DNA from: Candidatus Sumerlaeaceae bacterium
GTDB taxonomy: Bacteria > Sumerlaeota > Sumerlaeia > Sumerlaeales > Sumerlaeaceae
Assembly: GCA_019695055.1 (NCBI GenBank)
Contig: JAIBAT010000005.1
Span: 53,406-117,405, forward strand
Direction of reading: 5' to 3'
DNA length: 64,000 nucleotides
Part shown: positions 8,054-16,286 of the stretch, piece by piece
How positions within the stretch are numbered: position 1 is the stretch's first letter
Layout: the number at the start of each line of letters is the position of its first letter
Notes under the pieces: generated by a model
Seen by the model: the letters and a program-made list of their open reading frames with translations, nothing else
Told to the model about the DNA's origin: nothing
The model's database searches: none
Made by a program: the position numbers and the translations under genes

Positions 8054-9101
8054 GAGTCCCCGGCGGGGGGATATTGCCGAGCCGGCGCCTCTGCAGCCGC
8101 CCAAGCAGCAGAAAAACCAGCGAAATCAGGATCACACCCGCAATTGCGGCTACAATGTACTGGACGCTTTCCACGGCCTTGCTTTCTGTGGGCGAAAAGG
8201 CGTAATCCGGTACAGGTGGATTCCACAGGTCGGCGTTCTTTGCAAGTCCCGCCGGCGGCTCCGCCATTCGCGCCTCCTTCGCCAGATCTTCCGGCGACCA
8301 TTCGCCCCAAGCATCTCCCGCCCCAAAATAATGGGGAAGAAAAATCCCCACAGGCACAAGCAACACAACCACCGCCGCTGAAACCCAGAAGCGCCAGCTC
8401 TTGTAAAGCCCCGGCCGTGGTGCAAGCTGCATATCCGTGGATATGGCCGATCGATTCCGTGCCAATGCAAGAATCGCAAATCCCGTCACGGCACCCTCCA
8501 TGATCCCAACCAGCAGATGGCTGATGACCATCACGGGAACGGCAATCCTCAATGGAAACGGACAATAAAGTGGGGTGCCATCGGCCGTGCGCTCGAGCAC
8601 CGGTTGCAGTCCAAACTGCACCGACGTGGCAAACGCAGCGGCGACAAGCCCCACGTAGCCAGCCGCAAACGCGGCCCCGAATGTTTGCGTGGGGTTGGCC
8701 TGCAGGTCTTTGGGCCTTCCGAAATTCCAAACTCCGGCAGTAACAAAAACCTGGATCACGGCCATGTTCAGGCAGTTGGCGCCCAAGGCCGTTATCCCAC
8801 CGTCCCCAAACACAAAGCATTGGATCGCAAGCGCCAGCGACACCGCCAGCACTGCCGGCCAGACCCCCAAAGCAATGGCCACCAGCGATGCCCCCACCAC
8901 ATGCCCAGTCGTCCCACCCGGCAGGGGTACGTTAAACATCATCACGACAAACACAAACGCGGATGCCAACGCCACATGGGGAATCTCCATGGTCGCCAGT
9001 CTTGTGCGCATATACCTCCACGCATGCCACCAGAACGGCGCCACCAGTGCGTAACAGGTCGCCCACGTCTTCGGCCCCAGATAACCGTCAGGAATATGCA
9101 T
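8040..9101 (-). CDS. cbiM: Energy-coupling metal uptake substrate component CbiM with PDGLE-like tail
   Basis: Metal-binding membrane subunit of an ECF nickel/cobalt transporter. The protein begins 'MHIPDGYLG', where the processed N terminus and His2 form the metal site in this family. The second conserved His lies in 'TTGHVVGASLVA'. About seven membrane helices span residues 15-250. After residue 270 comes 'PDYAFSPTE' and a final membrane helix, resembling a fused CbiN/NikN (PDGLE) domain, so a separate small subunit gene would not be needed. The product is 353 residues. It starts 56 bases after thiL in the same direction and heads the metal operon. No cobalamin riboswitch fits in that space, so regulation may come from a promoter further upstream. 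Confidence 0.9.
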   Translation of the reverse strand: MHIPDGYLGPKTWATCYALVAPFWWHAWRYMRTRLATMEIPHVALASAFVFVVMMFNVPLPGGTTGHVVGASLVAIALGVWPAVLAVSLALAIQCFVFGDGGITALGANCLNMAVIQVFVTAGVWNFGRPKDLQANPTQTFGAAFAAGYVGLVAAAFATSVQFGLQPVLERTADGTPLYCPFPLRIAVPVMVISHLLVGIMEGAVTGFAILALARNRSAISTDMQLAPRPGLYKSWRFWVSAAVVVLLVPVGIFLPHYFGAGDAWGEWSPEDLAKEARMAEPPAGLAKNADLWNPPVPDYAFSPTESKAVESVQYIVAAIAGVILISLVFLLLGRLQRRRLGNIPPPGTHAAG

Positions 9102-9157
9102 GATGACTCAACATCCCTCCATACGAATTGGTTCTCCCATAACAGAACAAACCTGAT

Positions 9158-10228
9158 TCACGAAAAATGCCGAAATGTGCAATCTTCCACGTCAATCGTC
9201 TCGCCAGCCTCATTCAGTATCGTTATCCCGGGGGAATTACTGACAACCCCTATGCAATGGACCGGCGTTTCCACCCCCGCTGCCTTCAAATCCGAACGAA
9301 TCTTCTCCTCCCCAAGCCCGGTGGTGAAAAGCAGTTCGTATTCCTCACCGCTGAACAAAAGATAATTCAAGACAGGTTCGCCGCAGCTCCGGCAAAATGC
9401 CAGCAGCGCCGCCGACGCAGGGATACGGTGCGCATCCACGCGAAACCCCACGCCGCTGGCCATGGCCAGCGATTTGAGTTCATGGTAAAGGGAATCACTA
9501 ACATCTATCATGGCCAGATCGTTCGCCAGTGTCGCCATTGCCCGTCCCAGAGCCACCCGCGGCTCGGGCCGCAAATGTCTCTGGGTCAGCAGGTGGCCAT
9601 ACGACTGGTCCATGTGCCGCGCCATTCCCGGTTCCGTCAGAAGCCGCAACCCCGCCATGCTCGCGCCAAGATTGCCGCTCACATAAACATTTTGCCCCGC
9701 CTCACACCGCGACCTCAGCGGCAGCGGCTCGCCCGCCGGCTTCGCGGCCGTCAGCGCAACGTTGATGATCGTCTGCGGGCTGCGCACTGTGTCCCCACCG
9801 ATAATCCGGGCGCCCCATCGGTGCGCCTCCGCCGCCATGCCCCGGTACAGGGCCGCCACGTCCCCCAACATTCGCGTTCTCTGAAGCCCAAGGGAAACCA
9901 GCAAATACCTCGGCGTCGCTCCCATGGAGGCGGCGTCGCTCACGTTCACGGCCACCGTCTTGCGCCCCAATTGTTCCCAGTCCGTATGCTCTGTTGCCAG
10001 GAAATGAGTGCCTTCCACCAGCATATCAGTGGTCAGTATCTCGTGCTCGGCCTCGCCGTTGCCGGTTCGTACCACCGCGCAGTCGTCGCCGATACCCGTC
10101 ACCACACCCGGCGATTCGCTCGACACGATCTTCGCTATCGTTGCGATCAGAAATTCCTCGGAAACGTCCGCCATTGTGACCCGCGAGTCGCGCGTATCCT
10201 CGCCTTCGCGCCGCGCATCGTCCGCCAT
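9158..10228 (-). CDS. thiL: Thiamine-monophosphate kinase
   Basis: Phosphorylates thiamine monophosphate to the active cofactor thiamine pyrophosphate in the cytoplasm. The 356-residue product has the AIR-synthase-like fold signatures: 'GIGDDCAVV' (metal/nucleotide site), 'LVEGTHF', 'NVSDAASMGA' and 'GGDTVRSP'. The Asp-rich metal ligands (GDD, SDA, GGD) are intact. The ATG chosen lies two bases after the thiE stop and is preceded by GGAGAG. Longer readings run through thiE in another frame and were rejected. Family length is usually 310-350, so this is slightly long. It forms a thiamine salvage or synthesis pair with thiE. The downstream metal transport operon may be co-transcribed. Confidence 0.92.
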   Translation of the reverse strand: MADDARREGEDTRDSRVTMADVSEEFLIATIAKIVSSESPGVVTGIGDDCAVVRTGNGEAEHEILTTDMLVEGTHFLATEHTDWEQLGRKTVAVNVSDAASMGATPRYLLVSLGLQRTRMLGDVAALYRGMAAEAHRWGARIIGGDTVRSPQTIINVALTAAKPAGEPLPLRSRCEAGQNVYVSGNLGASMAGLRLLTEPGMARHMDQSYGHLLTQRHLRPEPRVALGRAMATLANDLAMIDVSDSLYHELKSLAMASGVGFRVDAHRIPASAALLAFCRSCGEPVLNYLLFSGEEYELLFTTGLGEEKIRSDLKAAGVETPVHCIGVVSNSPGITILNEAGETIDVEDCTFRHFS

Positions 10229-10230
10229 GG

Positions 10231-10914
10231 TCAGCTCTCCGTTCCCTTCTTGCGCGACCTGTGGAAGATCTCGGAGAGATGCCGCGCCCGGCTTGCAATA
10301 TCCTGCGCCCGCATCAGGTCGCCGATGATCGCCACGTTGTCCGCCCCGGCCCCCGCCACATCCGGCAGCCGCTCCTCCGTAATTCCACCAATCGCGACAA
10401 TGGGGACCCGGCTGATGTTGCGCACCCAACGCAATGGCCCCAACCCCAGGGTCGCCCACTCGGATTTCTTTGTGGTCGTATCATAAATGGGCCCAAGTCC
10501 AATGTAATCCACACCCAGCATCTGCGCCGCTATGGCCTGCTGCTTCGTATGGGTCGACAGCCCCACGAGCTTTCCGGGACCCATGACTTCCCGCGCGATG
10601 TCCACCGCGCAATCCATCTGGCCCAGATGCACGCCGTCCGCCTTCACTTCATGCGCAAGGTAAGGATTATCATTGATAATAAATGTCACATTTGCTTCGA
10701 GCGTGATCCGGCGCAATTCGTGCCCGACCTCCACCAATTCCTCGAACGTCGCCCGCTTGTCTCGCAATTGGATGACCCGCGCCCCGCCCTTGATGGCCTG
10801 TTGCGCCAACTCCGTGTGGGAGCGCCCGGCCAAGCCCGCGTCCAGAATGACATACAGCCCCCAGCGACAGCCGTGATGAGGCTTACCCTCGGGGGGCGAA
10901 TTGTCCCGACTCAT
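10231..10914 (-). CDS. thiE: Thiamine-phosphate synthase
   Basis: Joins the pyrimidine and thiazole moieties to give thiamine monophosphate. The 227-residue TIM-barrel protein has the family motifs 'VIQLRDKRA', 'INDNPYLA', 'DGVHLGQMD', 'GLSTHT', 'YIGLGPIYDTTTKK' and 'VAIGGI'. The ATG shown starts the natural N terminus. An in-frame TTG 12 codons upstream is less likely. It is followed at once by thiL. The tail after 'IIGDLMRAQD' is basic. No TPP riboswitch core (CTGAGA or ACCTGA type) was seen in the short gap before it, so the thiamine pair seems not to be controlled by a TPP riboswitch at this point. Confidence 0.92.
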   Translation of the reverse strand: MSRDNSPPEGKPHHGCRWGLYVILDAGLAGRSHTELAQQAIKGGARVIQLRDKRATFEELVEVGHELRRITLEANVTFIINDNPYLAHEVKADGVHLGQMDCAVDIAREVMGPGKLVGLSTHTKQQAIAAQMLGVDYIGLGPIYDTTTKKSEWATLGLGPLRWVRNISRVPIVAIGGITEERLPDVAGAGADNVAIIGDLMRAQDIASRARHLSEIFHRSRKKGTES

Positions 10915-10967
10915 AAGGCCACTTTGCGCCCCCCTCGCGCCCCAGCGCAACCGGAAATCGACAGTCC

Positions 10968-12200
10968 CTATTTCCTCCGCGCAGCCGCTCCCGCCTCCCT
11001 GGCAGGGAAAAGAAACTCCAGCGGCAGGTCAATCCGCCTCCGCCATGCGGCCTCGTTATGGCCTTCCCCTTCCGCCTTGTGAACCAGGAAATCGCGCCCC
11101 TCTTTCCAGCCCCATTTGCGCAACTGGTCCGCCATGAGCTGCACGTATCCCTCATAATTGGCGTCAATGCCGGTCGTCCCGTAATCCATGTAAACCCGCA
11201 CCGATTTCGGGTAGGCTCCGCTCTGCTTGATCTGCTCGATGAGTTTCCCCCCATGCAGCGGAAAGTGCACCGACAGCGCGCCAATGCGGCTGAACGTCTC
11301 CGGGTGTTTCCAACCCAGATAAACGGAGATAATTCCGCCCATGCTGCTGCCCGCCGTACCAGTGTGCGCAGCGTTGGCCTTCGTTCGGAACTCCCGGTCG
11401 ATGCGCGGCTTCAATTCCTCGATGATGAACTTCGCATATTTCTCGCCCTCCACCTCCGGGTCCAGTTCCTCGCGTCGCTTGGCAGTGTTGTAGATGCCCA
11501 CCACGATGAGTGGCTCCACCTTCCCGGCAGGCACCAGCCTGGCCAACGCCTCATCCACGCCCCAGTCCACCCCAAGAAACGACGTCTTCGGATCAAACAG
11601 GTTCTGACCGTCGTGCATGTAGAGCACGCTGTAACGCCGTTTCCTGTCCTTCGCGTAACCTGGCGGCAGCAGCACAATCACGTCCCGCGGCAGCGAAAGG
11701 TGCTTCGAAGCCACACCGCGAAGCATCCGCGTCGTCCCGCTAATCTTCATGGCCCCCGTTGCCGACAGTTTCTCCTCCAACTTCGGGCCCGATCCGAAGC
11801 GCGTCGCCTTGTGTTCCACCCTTTGGGGTTTGTCCGCCATCAACCGGAAGTTCCCGGGAACCCTGCCGTTCTCGTCCAACAATTCCTCGTCCCACGAACC
11901 CAACGTAAATTTGTACTCAACGGCTGTCCCCGGTGCCACCCGCAGCGAGTAGGTCCGCTGCGCGCCGCTGCCTGTCATGGCTTGTCGTGCGGGGTTCCAG
12001 GGGCCGAAGTCAGCGTGACTCCCCGTGATGAACACAGTCCGCGTTGTGTCCTCGGGAACCGTCAGCACGAACTGGATTTCCAACGTGTCAGATGTCACGG
12101 CATTCACCGATGCTGGCTGCGCCATGGCGGCTCCCGTCACCAGGATAAAAATCCCCGCTGCCCACGCGCGCCATATGAGACCCCGTTTTAGTCTCACCAT
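10968..12200 (-). CDS. Exported esterase with N-terminal starch-binding (CBM20-like) domain
   Basis: A 410-residue secreted or periplasmic alpha/beta-hydrolase. A signal peptide ends near 'VTGAAMAQP'. Residues 38-130 look like a CBM20/CBM48-type beta-sandwich ('VFITGSHADFGPWNPARQ', 'GTAVEYKFTLGSWDEE'). Residues 150-400 form an esterase D-like domain (PF00756). The nucleophile is in 'GSSMGG', 'YMHDGQNLFDP' gives the oxyanion region, and the catalytic His is in 'GEGHNEAAW'. The pairing suggests de-esterification of a polysaccharide or of a glycan-linked substrate. It follows the prepilin gene after 12 bases. The GH4 glycosidase gene is nearby, so a carbohydrate role is plausible, though the actual substrate is unknown. 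Confidence 0.82.
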   Translation of the reverse strand: MVRLKRGLIWRAWAAGIFILVTGAAMAQPASVNAVTSDTLEIQFVLTVPEDTTRTVFITGSHADFGPWNPARQAMTGSGAQRTYSLRVAPGTAVEYKFTLGSWDEELLDENGRVPGNFRLMADKPQRVEHKATRFGSGPKLEEKLSATGAMKISGTTRMLRGVASKHLSLPRDVIVLLPPGYAKDRKRRYSVLYMHDGQNLFDPKTSFLGVDWGVDEALARLVPAGKVEPLIVVGIYNTAKRREELDPEVEGEKYAKFIIEELKPRIDREFRTKANAAHTGTAGSSMGGIISVYLGWKHPETFSRIGALSVHFPLHGGKLIEQIKQSGAYPKSVRVYMDYGTTGIDANYEGYVQLMADQLRKWGWKEGRDFLVHKAEGEGHNEAAWRRRIDLPLEFLFPAREAGAAARRK

Positions 12201-12212
12201 GCAATGTGACGC

Positions 12213-12839
12213 CTATTTGCCAGTAACGTGGTCCGTGCGCCAGATTGCGCCATAGCTCACGGTGCCATTGGTCGGGTCATAGGTGTCGTGGGGCAGGCGC
12301 CGCGTCGTGAAAAGCAGCGTAATCGGCGTGTCCATCGGCGAATTGTTGTAGTCCGGGCCGGGGGAGAGGATGTACCACGACGTGTTCTCATTTTCAAAAT
12401 ACAGGTTAAAGGTGTATTCCTGCGGCCAGATTCGAAAACCGTAAAGGGGCGACCCCGTGGGTTCGTAGGCCGTCTTGCGATCCGTGTAATCAAACGTCGA
12501 CGTGTCCGGCGCGCCGCTGTCGGGGAACTTGGTCCGCTTCACCCGGAATGAGTCAATCGGCAGCGACGACAAATACGCAATGGGCGTCGTCACGTTCAGC
12601 AGGCGGTTGTTAAAGCTGCTCGTGATCGCCGCAAAGGACGCGTCCGGATACTTGTTGTTATCCACCGCGTAGGCTTCCACCGCCGTCGCGATGGTGCGAA
12701 TATCCGCCTTGCAGCGGCTCACTTTCGAGCGCACCTGCGCTTCCAGAAAATTCGGCACAGCAATCGCCGCCAGGATGGCAATGATCGCCACCACGATGAG
12801 CAGCTCGATGAGAGTAAATGCCTTGTTCGCGAGTCGCAC
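12213..12839 (-). CDS. Type II secretion/type IV pilin-like prepilin with C-terminal YDPTNGTVS motif
   Basis: Pseudopilin- or pilin-like protein, 208 residues. A short basic leader is followed by the class III cleavage site 'A|FTLIELLIVVAIIAILAA', with Ala rather than Gly before the cut and Glu at +5. A GspG-like region continues 'VPNFLEAQ'. The GTG start is inferred from the leader length and an AGGAA just upstream; a TTG four codons earlier is possible. The mature part contains 'TTPIAYLSSLPIDSF', 'WYILSPGPD' and ends with 'YDPTNGTVSYGAIWR' plus a few residues. The same three patterns occur in the second prepilin near 52.5 kb. No secretion or pilus assembly genes are adjacent, so the machine that uses it must be encoded elsewhere. 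Confidence 0.8.
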   Translation of the reverse strand: MRLANKAFTLIELLIVVAIIAILAAIAVPNFLEAQVRSKVSRCKADIRTIATAVEAYAVDNNKYPDASFAAITSSFNNRLLNVTTPIAYLSSLPIDSFRVKRTKFPDSGAPDTSTFDYTDRKTAYEPTGSPLYGFRIWPQEYTFNLYFENENTSWYILSPGPDYNNSPMDTPITLLFTTRRLPHDTYDPTNGTVSYGAIWRTDHVTGK

Positions 12840-12944
12840 TTTCCTGTTCAACCTTCCCGCCCCGGCCCAATTTTGCCAGCAGCGACAACACCAGAGATCT
12901 AAGCCCAAGCCGCCAGTCAGGTCCACGGCGAACTCAAGCTACCA

Positions 12945-12973
12945 CACATATTTAGACCGTTCTAATATGTCAA
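12945..12973 (-). promoter_or_regulatory. Candidate promoter with a palindrome in the spacer, upstream of the first prepilin gene
   Basis: A perfect TTGACA is followed after 17 bases by TATGTG, a weak match to a -10 box. The spacer and -10 contain an imperfect palindrome, ATATTTAGA/TCTAATAT, a likely operator position. The gene start is about 105 bases further on. Confidence 0.4.
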
Positions 12974-12997
12974 GCGCCGAACTCTGGCAACCCTAAC

Positions 12998-14305
12998 CTA
13001 CTTCGCCCGCAGCGGCGCTGGAATCCAATCCCCATGCGCCCCCAGCAAATCATCCACCAGCCTCCAGATCTCGTCCAGTGTCAGTTCCGCCGCCGTGTGC
13101 GGGTCCAGCATCGCCGCATGGTAAACGTGCTCGCGCTTTCCCGTCAGCACCGCTGCCACCGCCAGTTCCTGCGGGTTGATGTTCGTCCGCATGATCGCCG
13201 CCAGTTGGGGCGGCAATTCGCCAATCCGCGTCGGCTGGATGCCGTTTCCGTCCACTAGGCACGGCACCTCCACGCAGCACCCATTGGGCAGGTTTGTGAT
13301 AAGGTCGTGGTTGAGCACGTTACCGTAAAACACCCGCGGCTCGCCCGTCTCCATGCTGTGGATGATCAGCGGCCCATACTCATGGCTCCGTGCCAGCTTG
13401 AGTTCCGAATCCGGCGCCGACAATTCCCGCCGCGTCTTTTCCCAGCCCGCAATCTGCTCCTCACACCGCCGGATGTACTCGTCCAGCGGCACATTGAACC
13501 TCTCGATCAGGTCCGGCCGGTCCCGCCGGATGAAGTGCGGGCAATACTCCGAGAAATGCTCGCTGCTCTCCGTCACGAAGTACCCCAGCCGCATCAGCAT
13601 CTCGTACCGCACCCGGTTCCAGTCCAGCACGCGTCCCTCCGCCACCACCTGCCGGATGCGCGGATACAGGTCCTCCCCGTCCCGCTCGAACCGCAGGTAG
13701 AACGCCATGTGGTTGATCCCAGCGCACAGATAATTGATTTCCTCATAGGGCACCCCGATGTCCTGAGCCAGGCACTTCGCCGTCCCCTGCACACTGTGGC
13801 ACAGCCCCACGCTGCGAATCTTCGTCGCCCGCAGGATCGCCATCATGTTCATCGCCATCGGGTTCACATAATTCAGGAACGTCACCCCCGGGCAAAGCTC
13901 CTCCATCTGTCGGCAGTAATCCAGGATCACCGGAATCGTGCGCAGCGCACGCATGATCCCCCCGATCCCCAACGTATCCGCAATCGTCTGGCGCAGCCCA
14001 TACTTCTTCGGGATCTCAAAATCGATCACCGTCCCCGGCTTGTAACCACCCACCTGGATGCTGTTGATGATGTAGTCCGCCCCCTCCAGCGCCCGCCGGC
14101 TGTCCAGCGTCGCCAGGATTTTCGGCTTGGCCCCTTGCCCCCGCGCCACCTTCTGCGCCACCACCTCCGCATCCGCCAGCCGTTCCGGGTCAATGTCCAG
14201 CAGCGCGATCTCGCTCTCCGCCAGCTCCGGAAAAGACAGAATGTCGCTCAGCAGGTGACACGTAAACACCGTGCTGCCCGCACCGATTATTGTAATTTTC
14301 GCCAT
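12998..14305 (-). CDS. Glycoside hydrolase family 4 (alpha-galactosidase/alpha-glucosidase type)
   Basis: NAD- and metal-dependent glycosidase that cleaves by an oxidation-elimination route in the cytoplasm. The 435-residue product opens with the dinucleotide-binding motif 'KITIIGAGSTVF'. It continues with 'NYVNPMAM', the metal-binding Cys-His in 'GLCHSVQGT' and the metal His in 'AGINHMAFYL'. The motif set and length fit MelA/AglA-like members. A longer reading upstream adds 45 codons of Ala/Arg-rich sequence and was rejected. The start lies 187 bases from the divergent murJ start. A sugar transporter is not adjacent. The choice between galactoside and glucoside cannot be made from the sequence. 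Confidence 0.88.
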   Translation of the reverse strand: MAKITIIGAGSTVFTCHLLSDILSFPELAESEIALLDIDPERLADAEVVAQKVARGQGAKPKILATLDSRRALEGADYIINSIQVGGYKPGTVIDFEIPKKYGLRQTIADTLGIGGIMRALRTIPVILDYCRQMEELCPGVTFLNYVNPMAMNMMAILRATKIRSVGLCHSVQGTAKCLAQDIGVPYEEINYLCAGINHMAFYLRFERDGEDLYPRIRQVVAEGRVLDWNRVRYEMLMRLGYFVTESSEHFSEYCPHFIRRDRPDLIERFNVPLDEYIRRCEEQIAGWEKTRRELSAPDSELKLARSHEYGPLIIHSMETGEPRVFYGNVLNHDLITNLPNGCCVEVPCLVDGNGIQPTRIGELPPQLAAIMRTNINPQELAVAAVLTGKREHVYHAAMLDPHTAAELTLDEIWRLVDDLLGAHGDWIPAPLRAK

Positions 14306-14492
14306 AGTGATTTTACCCGTGCGACCCGCTCGGGGCGACTTCAATGAAATAGTGGGGCGGAGCGCCGCCCGCGATGGATTTGATTGGACAATTGCCGCCC
14401 CGCGAAACTGTGATGCGGCGGCATTGGGATTCGCGGGCAATGTTGCGCCGCGACCTTAAAATTTGAGACCGCGGACAGGAGAAACCCCAAGG

Positions 14493-16094
14493 GTGTCGAG
14501 GCAGAAACTGGGAGAGGCGAGCCTGATTCTCGCCTTTGGCTCGCTCGCGGGCAACCTGCTCCAGATCGGGAAGCTCGTCCTCGTCACCGCATGGTTTGGC
14601 GCGTCCACCGGCGCCCTGGACCAGTACAACGTCGCCCTTAATATCCCCCTGGCATTCCACGGCGTCATCCTCGGGGCCATCCAGTCCAGCTTCATACCCG
14701 TTTACACAGGCCACCTCGCCAGGGGAGAGCGCGACAGCGCCCAGCGCGTGCTGGCCGGCACCTTCAGCTTCGGCATGATCCTCTACGCCCTGCTCGCTGT
14801 GCTTCTCGCCCTGTTTGCCGAGCCCGTCGTAAGGATATTCGCCTCCACCACTAACCCCGAATCCTTCGACCTCACCATCCGTCTGTTTCGCCTACTCCTG
14901 CTCCTTTTCATGCTCAATGGTGTCGCCGAGCTGCTGGCCGCGTTTTACAACGGCAACCACCGCTATTTTGTCCCTGCCATGGCGCCGCTTGTTGCCATAC
15001 TCGTTTCGATTATTTATCTGGTAATCTTTTTCAAAACCCAGGGCGTCTATTCCCTCGTTTATGGGCTCATCCTTGGCACCGCCCTCCAGGTCGCCCTCCT
15101 CGCCGCCGGAACGGCCCGGTGGGGTAATTTCCACATCGCGACCACCACCCGTTTCTTCACCAGCGAGGTCTGGCCCATCTACCGCGCCATGCTCCCCATG
15201 GGCGCCGCCCTTCTCCTCGCCCACGCCAACCTTCTCATAGATGTCGCCGTCGCCAACCGTCTCCCCACCGGCAGCGTCACCATCCTGACCAACGCCACCC
15301 GCATGCACGACGTGGTCATCAAGCTCTTCGTCATGAGCGTCAGCAACGCCCTCCTCCCGTTCCTGTCGCAGTATGCCGCCCAGGGCCGCTTCACCGAACT
15401 CCGCTCCACCCTCGCCCTCGGCGGCCGGCTCGCATTCCTCTGCCTCATACCCGCCGCAATCCTCGTCGCCTGCTTCGGCCAGGAAACCATCGCGGTCCTA
15501 TTCCAGCGCGGGAAGTTTACAGCCTATGACTCCCAACAGGTCGGAATCACCTGGGCCGCCTATTCACTGGGACTCTACTTCACGGCACGAGCGATCTTTG
15601 CGCAACGAGGCTTGATGGCCCGGCGGGACATGCATCCCTTGTGGGTAGCTGTGGCTATTGGTCTGCCGATAAATGTTGCTCTGGATATTGCCCTCTCGCG
15701 TTACTTCGGAGTCGCCGGGATCGCCTTGGGAAGCGGCATCGTCTATGCCTTTTACATGGTGTTTTACGACTGGAGGCTTCGGCAGGTATTCATTCATACC
15801 AATGCAACAAAACCCCTTCTGTCGCCGTTATGGAAGTCTGTGATCGCGATTCTGGCCATGGCTGGAGTTGCTGTTGGCATTAGGAGTGTCTGCAGTTTAA
15901 CGTTGGGTTTGTCAGTTGGATCGGCTAGCGGTTCCCAATTGGCGCTGATTCCCATTATTGCACTTGGAGGTGGCTTGTCAGTTGGGACCTACATACTTTT
16001 ACTAAAGTTCCTCCGAATCAATGAAGGCGAGCTTCTACTGGGCTTCTTGGGTCGCCTTGTTTGTAAGATTACAGGCCGGGAATCCACCGTTTAA
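14493..16094 (+). CDS. murJ: Lipid II flippase MurJ (MviN family)
   Basis: Polytopic inner-membrane protein of the MOP superfamily, expected to flip lipid II for peptidoglycan synthesis. The 533-residue product has about 14 hydrophobic helices and family-typical stretches: 'FGASTGALDQYNVALNIP', 'AFYNGNHRYFVPAMAP', 'ALLPFLSQYAA', 'ETIAVLFQRGKFT' and 'GIALGSGIVYA'. GTG is chosen as start because AGGAGA lies 11 bases before it; a TTG ten codons upstream is possible. Odd feature: the first two thirds are C-rich in third positions, while from about 15,510 on the coding strand becomes G/T-richer, in the middle of the gene. The protein stays family-like across the change, so it is one intact gene. 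Confidence 0.85.
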   Translation: MSRQKLGEASLILAFGSLAGNLLQIGKLVLVTAWFGASTGALDQYNVALNIPLAFHGVILGAIQSSFIPVYTGHLARGERDSAQRVLAGTFSFGMILYALLAVLLALFAEPVVRIFASTTNPESFDLTIRLFRLLLLLFMLNGVAELLAAFYNGNHRYFVPAMAPLVAILVSIIYLVIFFKTQGVYSLVYGLILGTALQVALLAAGTARWGNFHIATTTRFFTSEVWPIYRAMLPMGAALLLAHANLLIDVAVANRLPTGSVTILTNATRMHDVVIKLFVMSVSNALLPFLSQYAAQGRFTELRSTLALGGRLAFLCLIPAAILVACFGQETIAVLFQRGKFTAYDSQQVGITWAAYSLGLYFTARAIFAQRGLMARRDMHPLWVAVAIGLPINVALDIALSRYFGVAGIALGSGIVYAFYMVFYDWRLRQVFIHTNATKPLLSPLWKSVIAILAMAGVAVGIRSVCSLTLGLSVGSASGSQLALIPIIALGGGLSVGTYILLLKFLRINEGELLLGFLGRLVCKITGRESTV

Positions 16095-16286
16095 TATAAG
16101 CGTGTCCTGCCCACTTTCTGCTACTCTCCAGCAATTGATTTGCCGTACGACACCGCCTTGGCTGGGGGACGCACAACCAGTGGCTGGAATGTCATAAATG
16201 TGTTGACTCACCTGTGTCAAACCGTGAGCAGTCTTGTTGATTAGTAACGAATTAAATTATTCTACATAAAATTAGGGGGCCCGTCA

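Noticed and set aside
9102..9157. Possible cobalamin or nickel riboswitch before cbiM
   Set aside because: Only 56 bases separate it from thiL, too short for a cobalamin riboswitch, and no conserved core was seen.
9167..10486. Long plus-strand frame over thiL
   Set aside because: It is the antisense shadow of thiL, caused by GC-rich third positions. Its product is rich in Arg, His and Pro, without domains.
10915..10967. Possible TPP riboswitch before thiE
   Set aside because: The gap is 53 bases and lacks the CTGAGA and ACCTGA core motifs.
13307..14347. Long plus-strand frame over the GH4 gene
   Set aside because: Antisense shadow of a well-supported GH4 gene; composition is typical of a complement frame.
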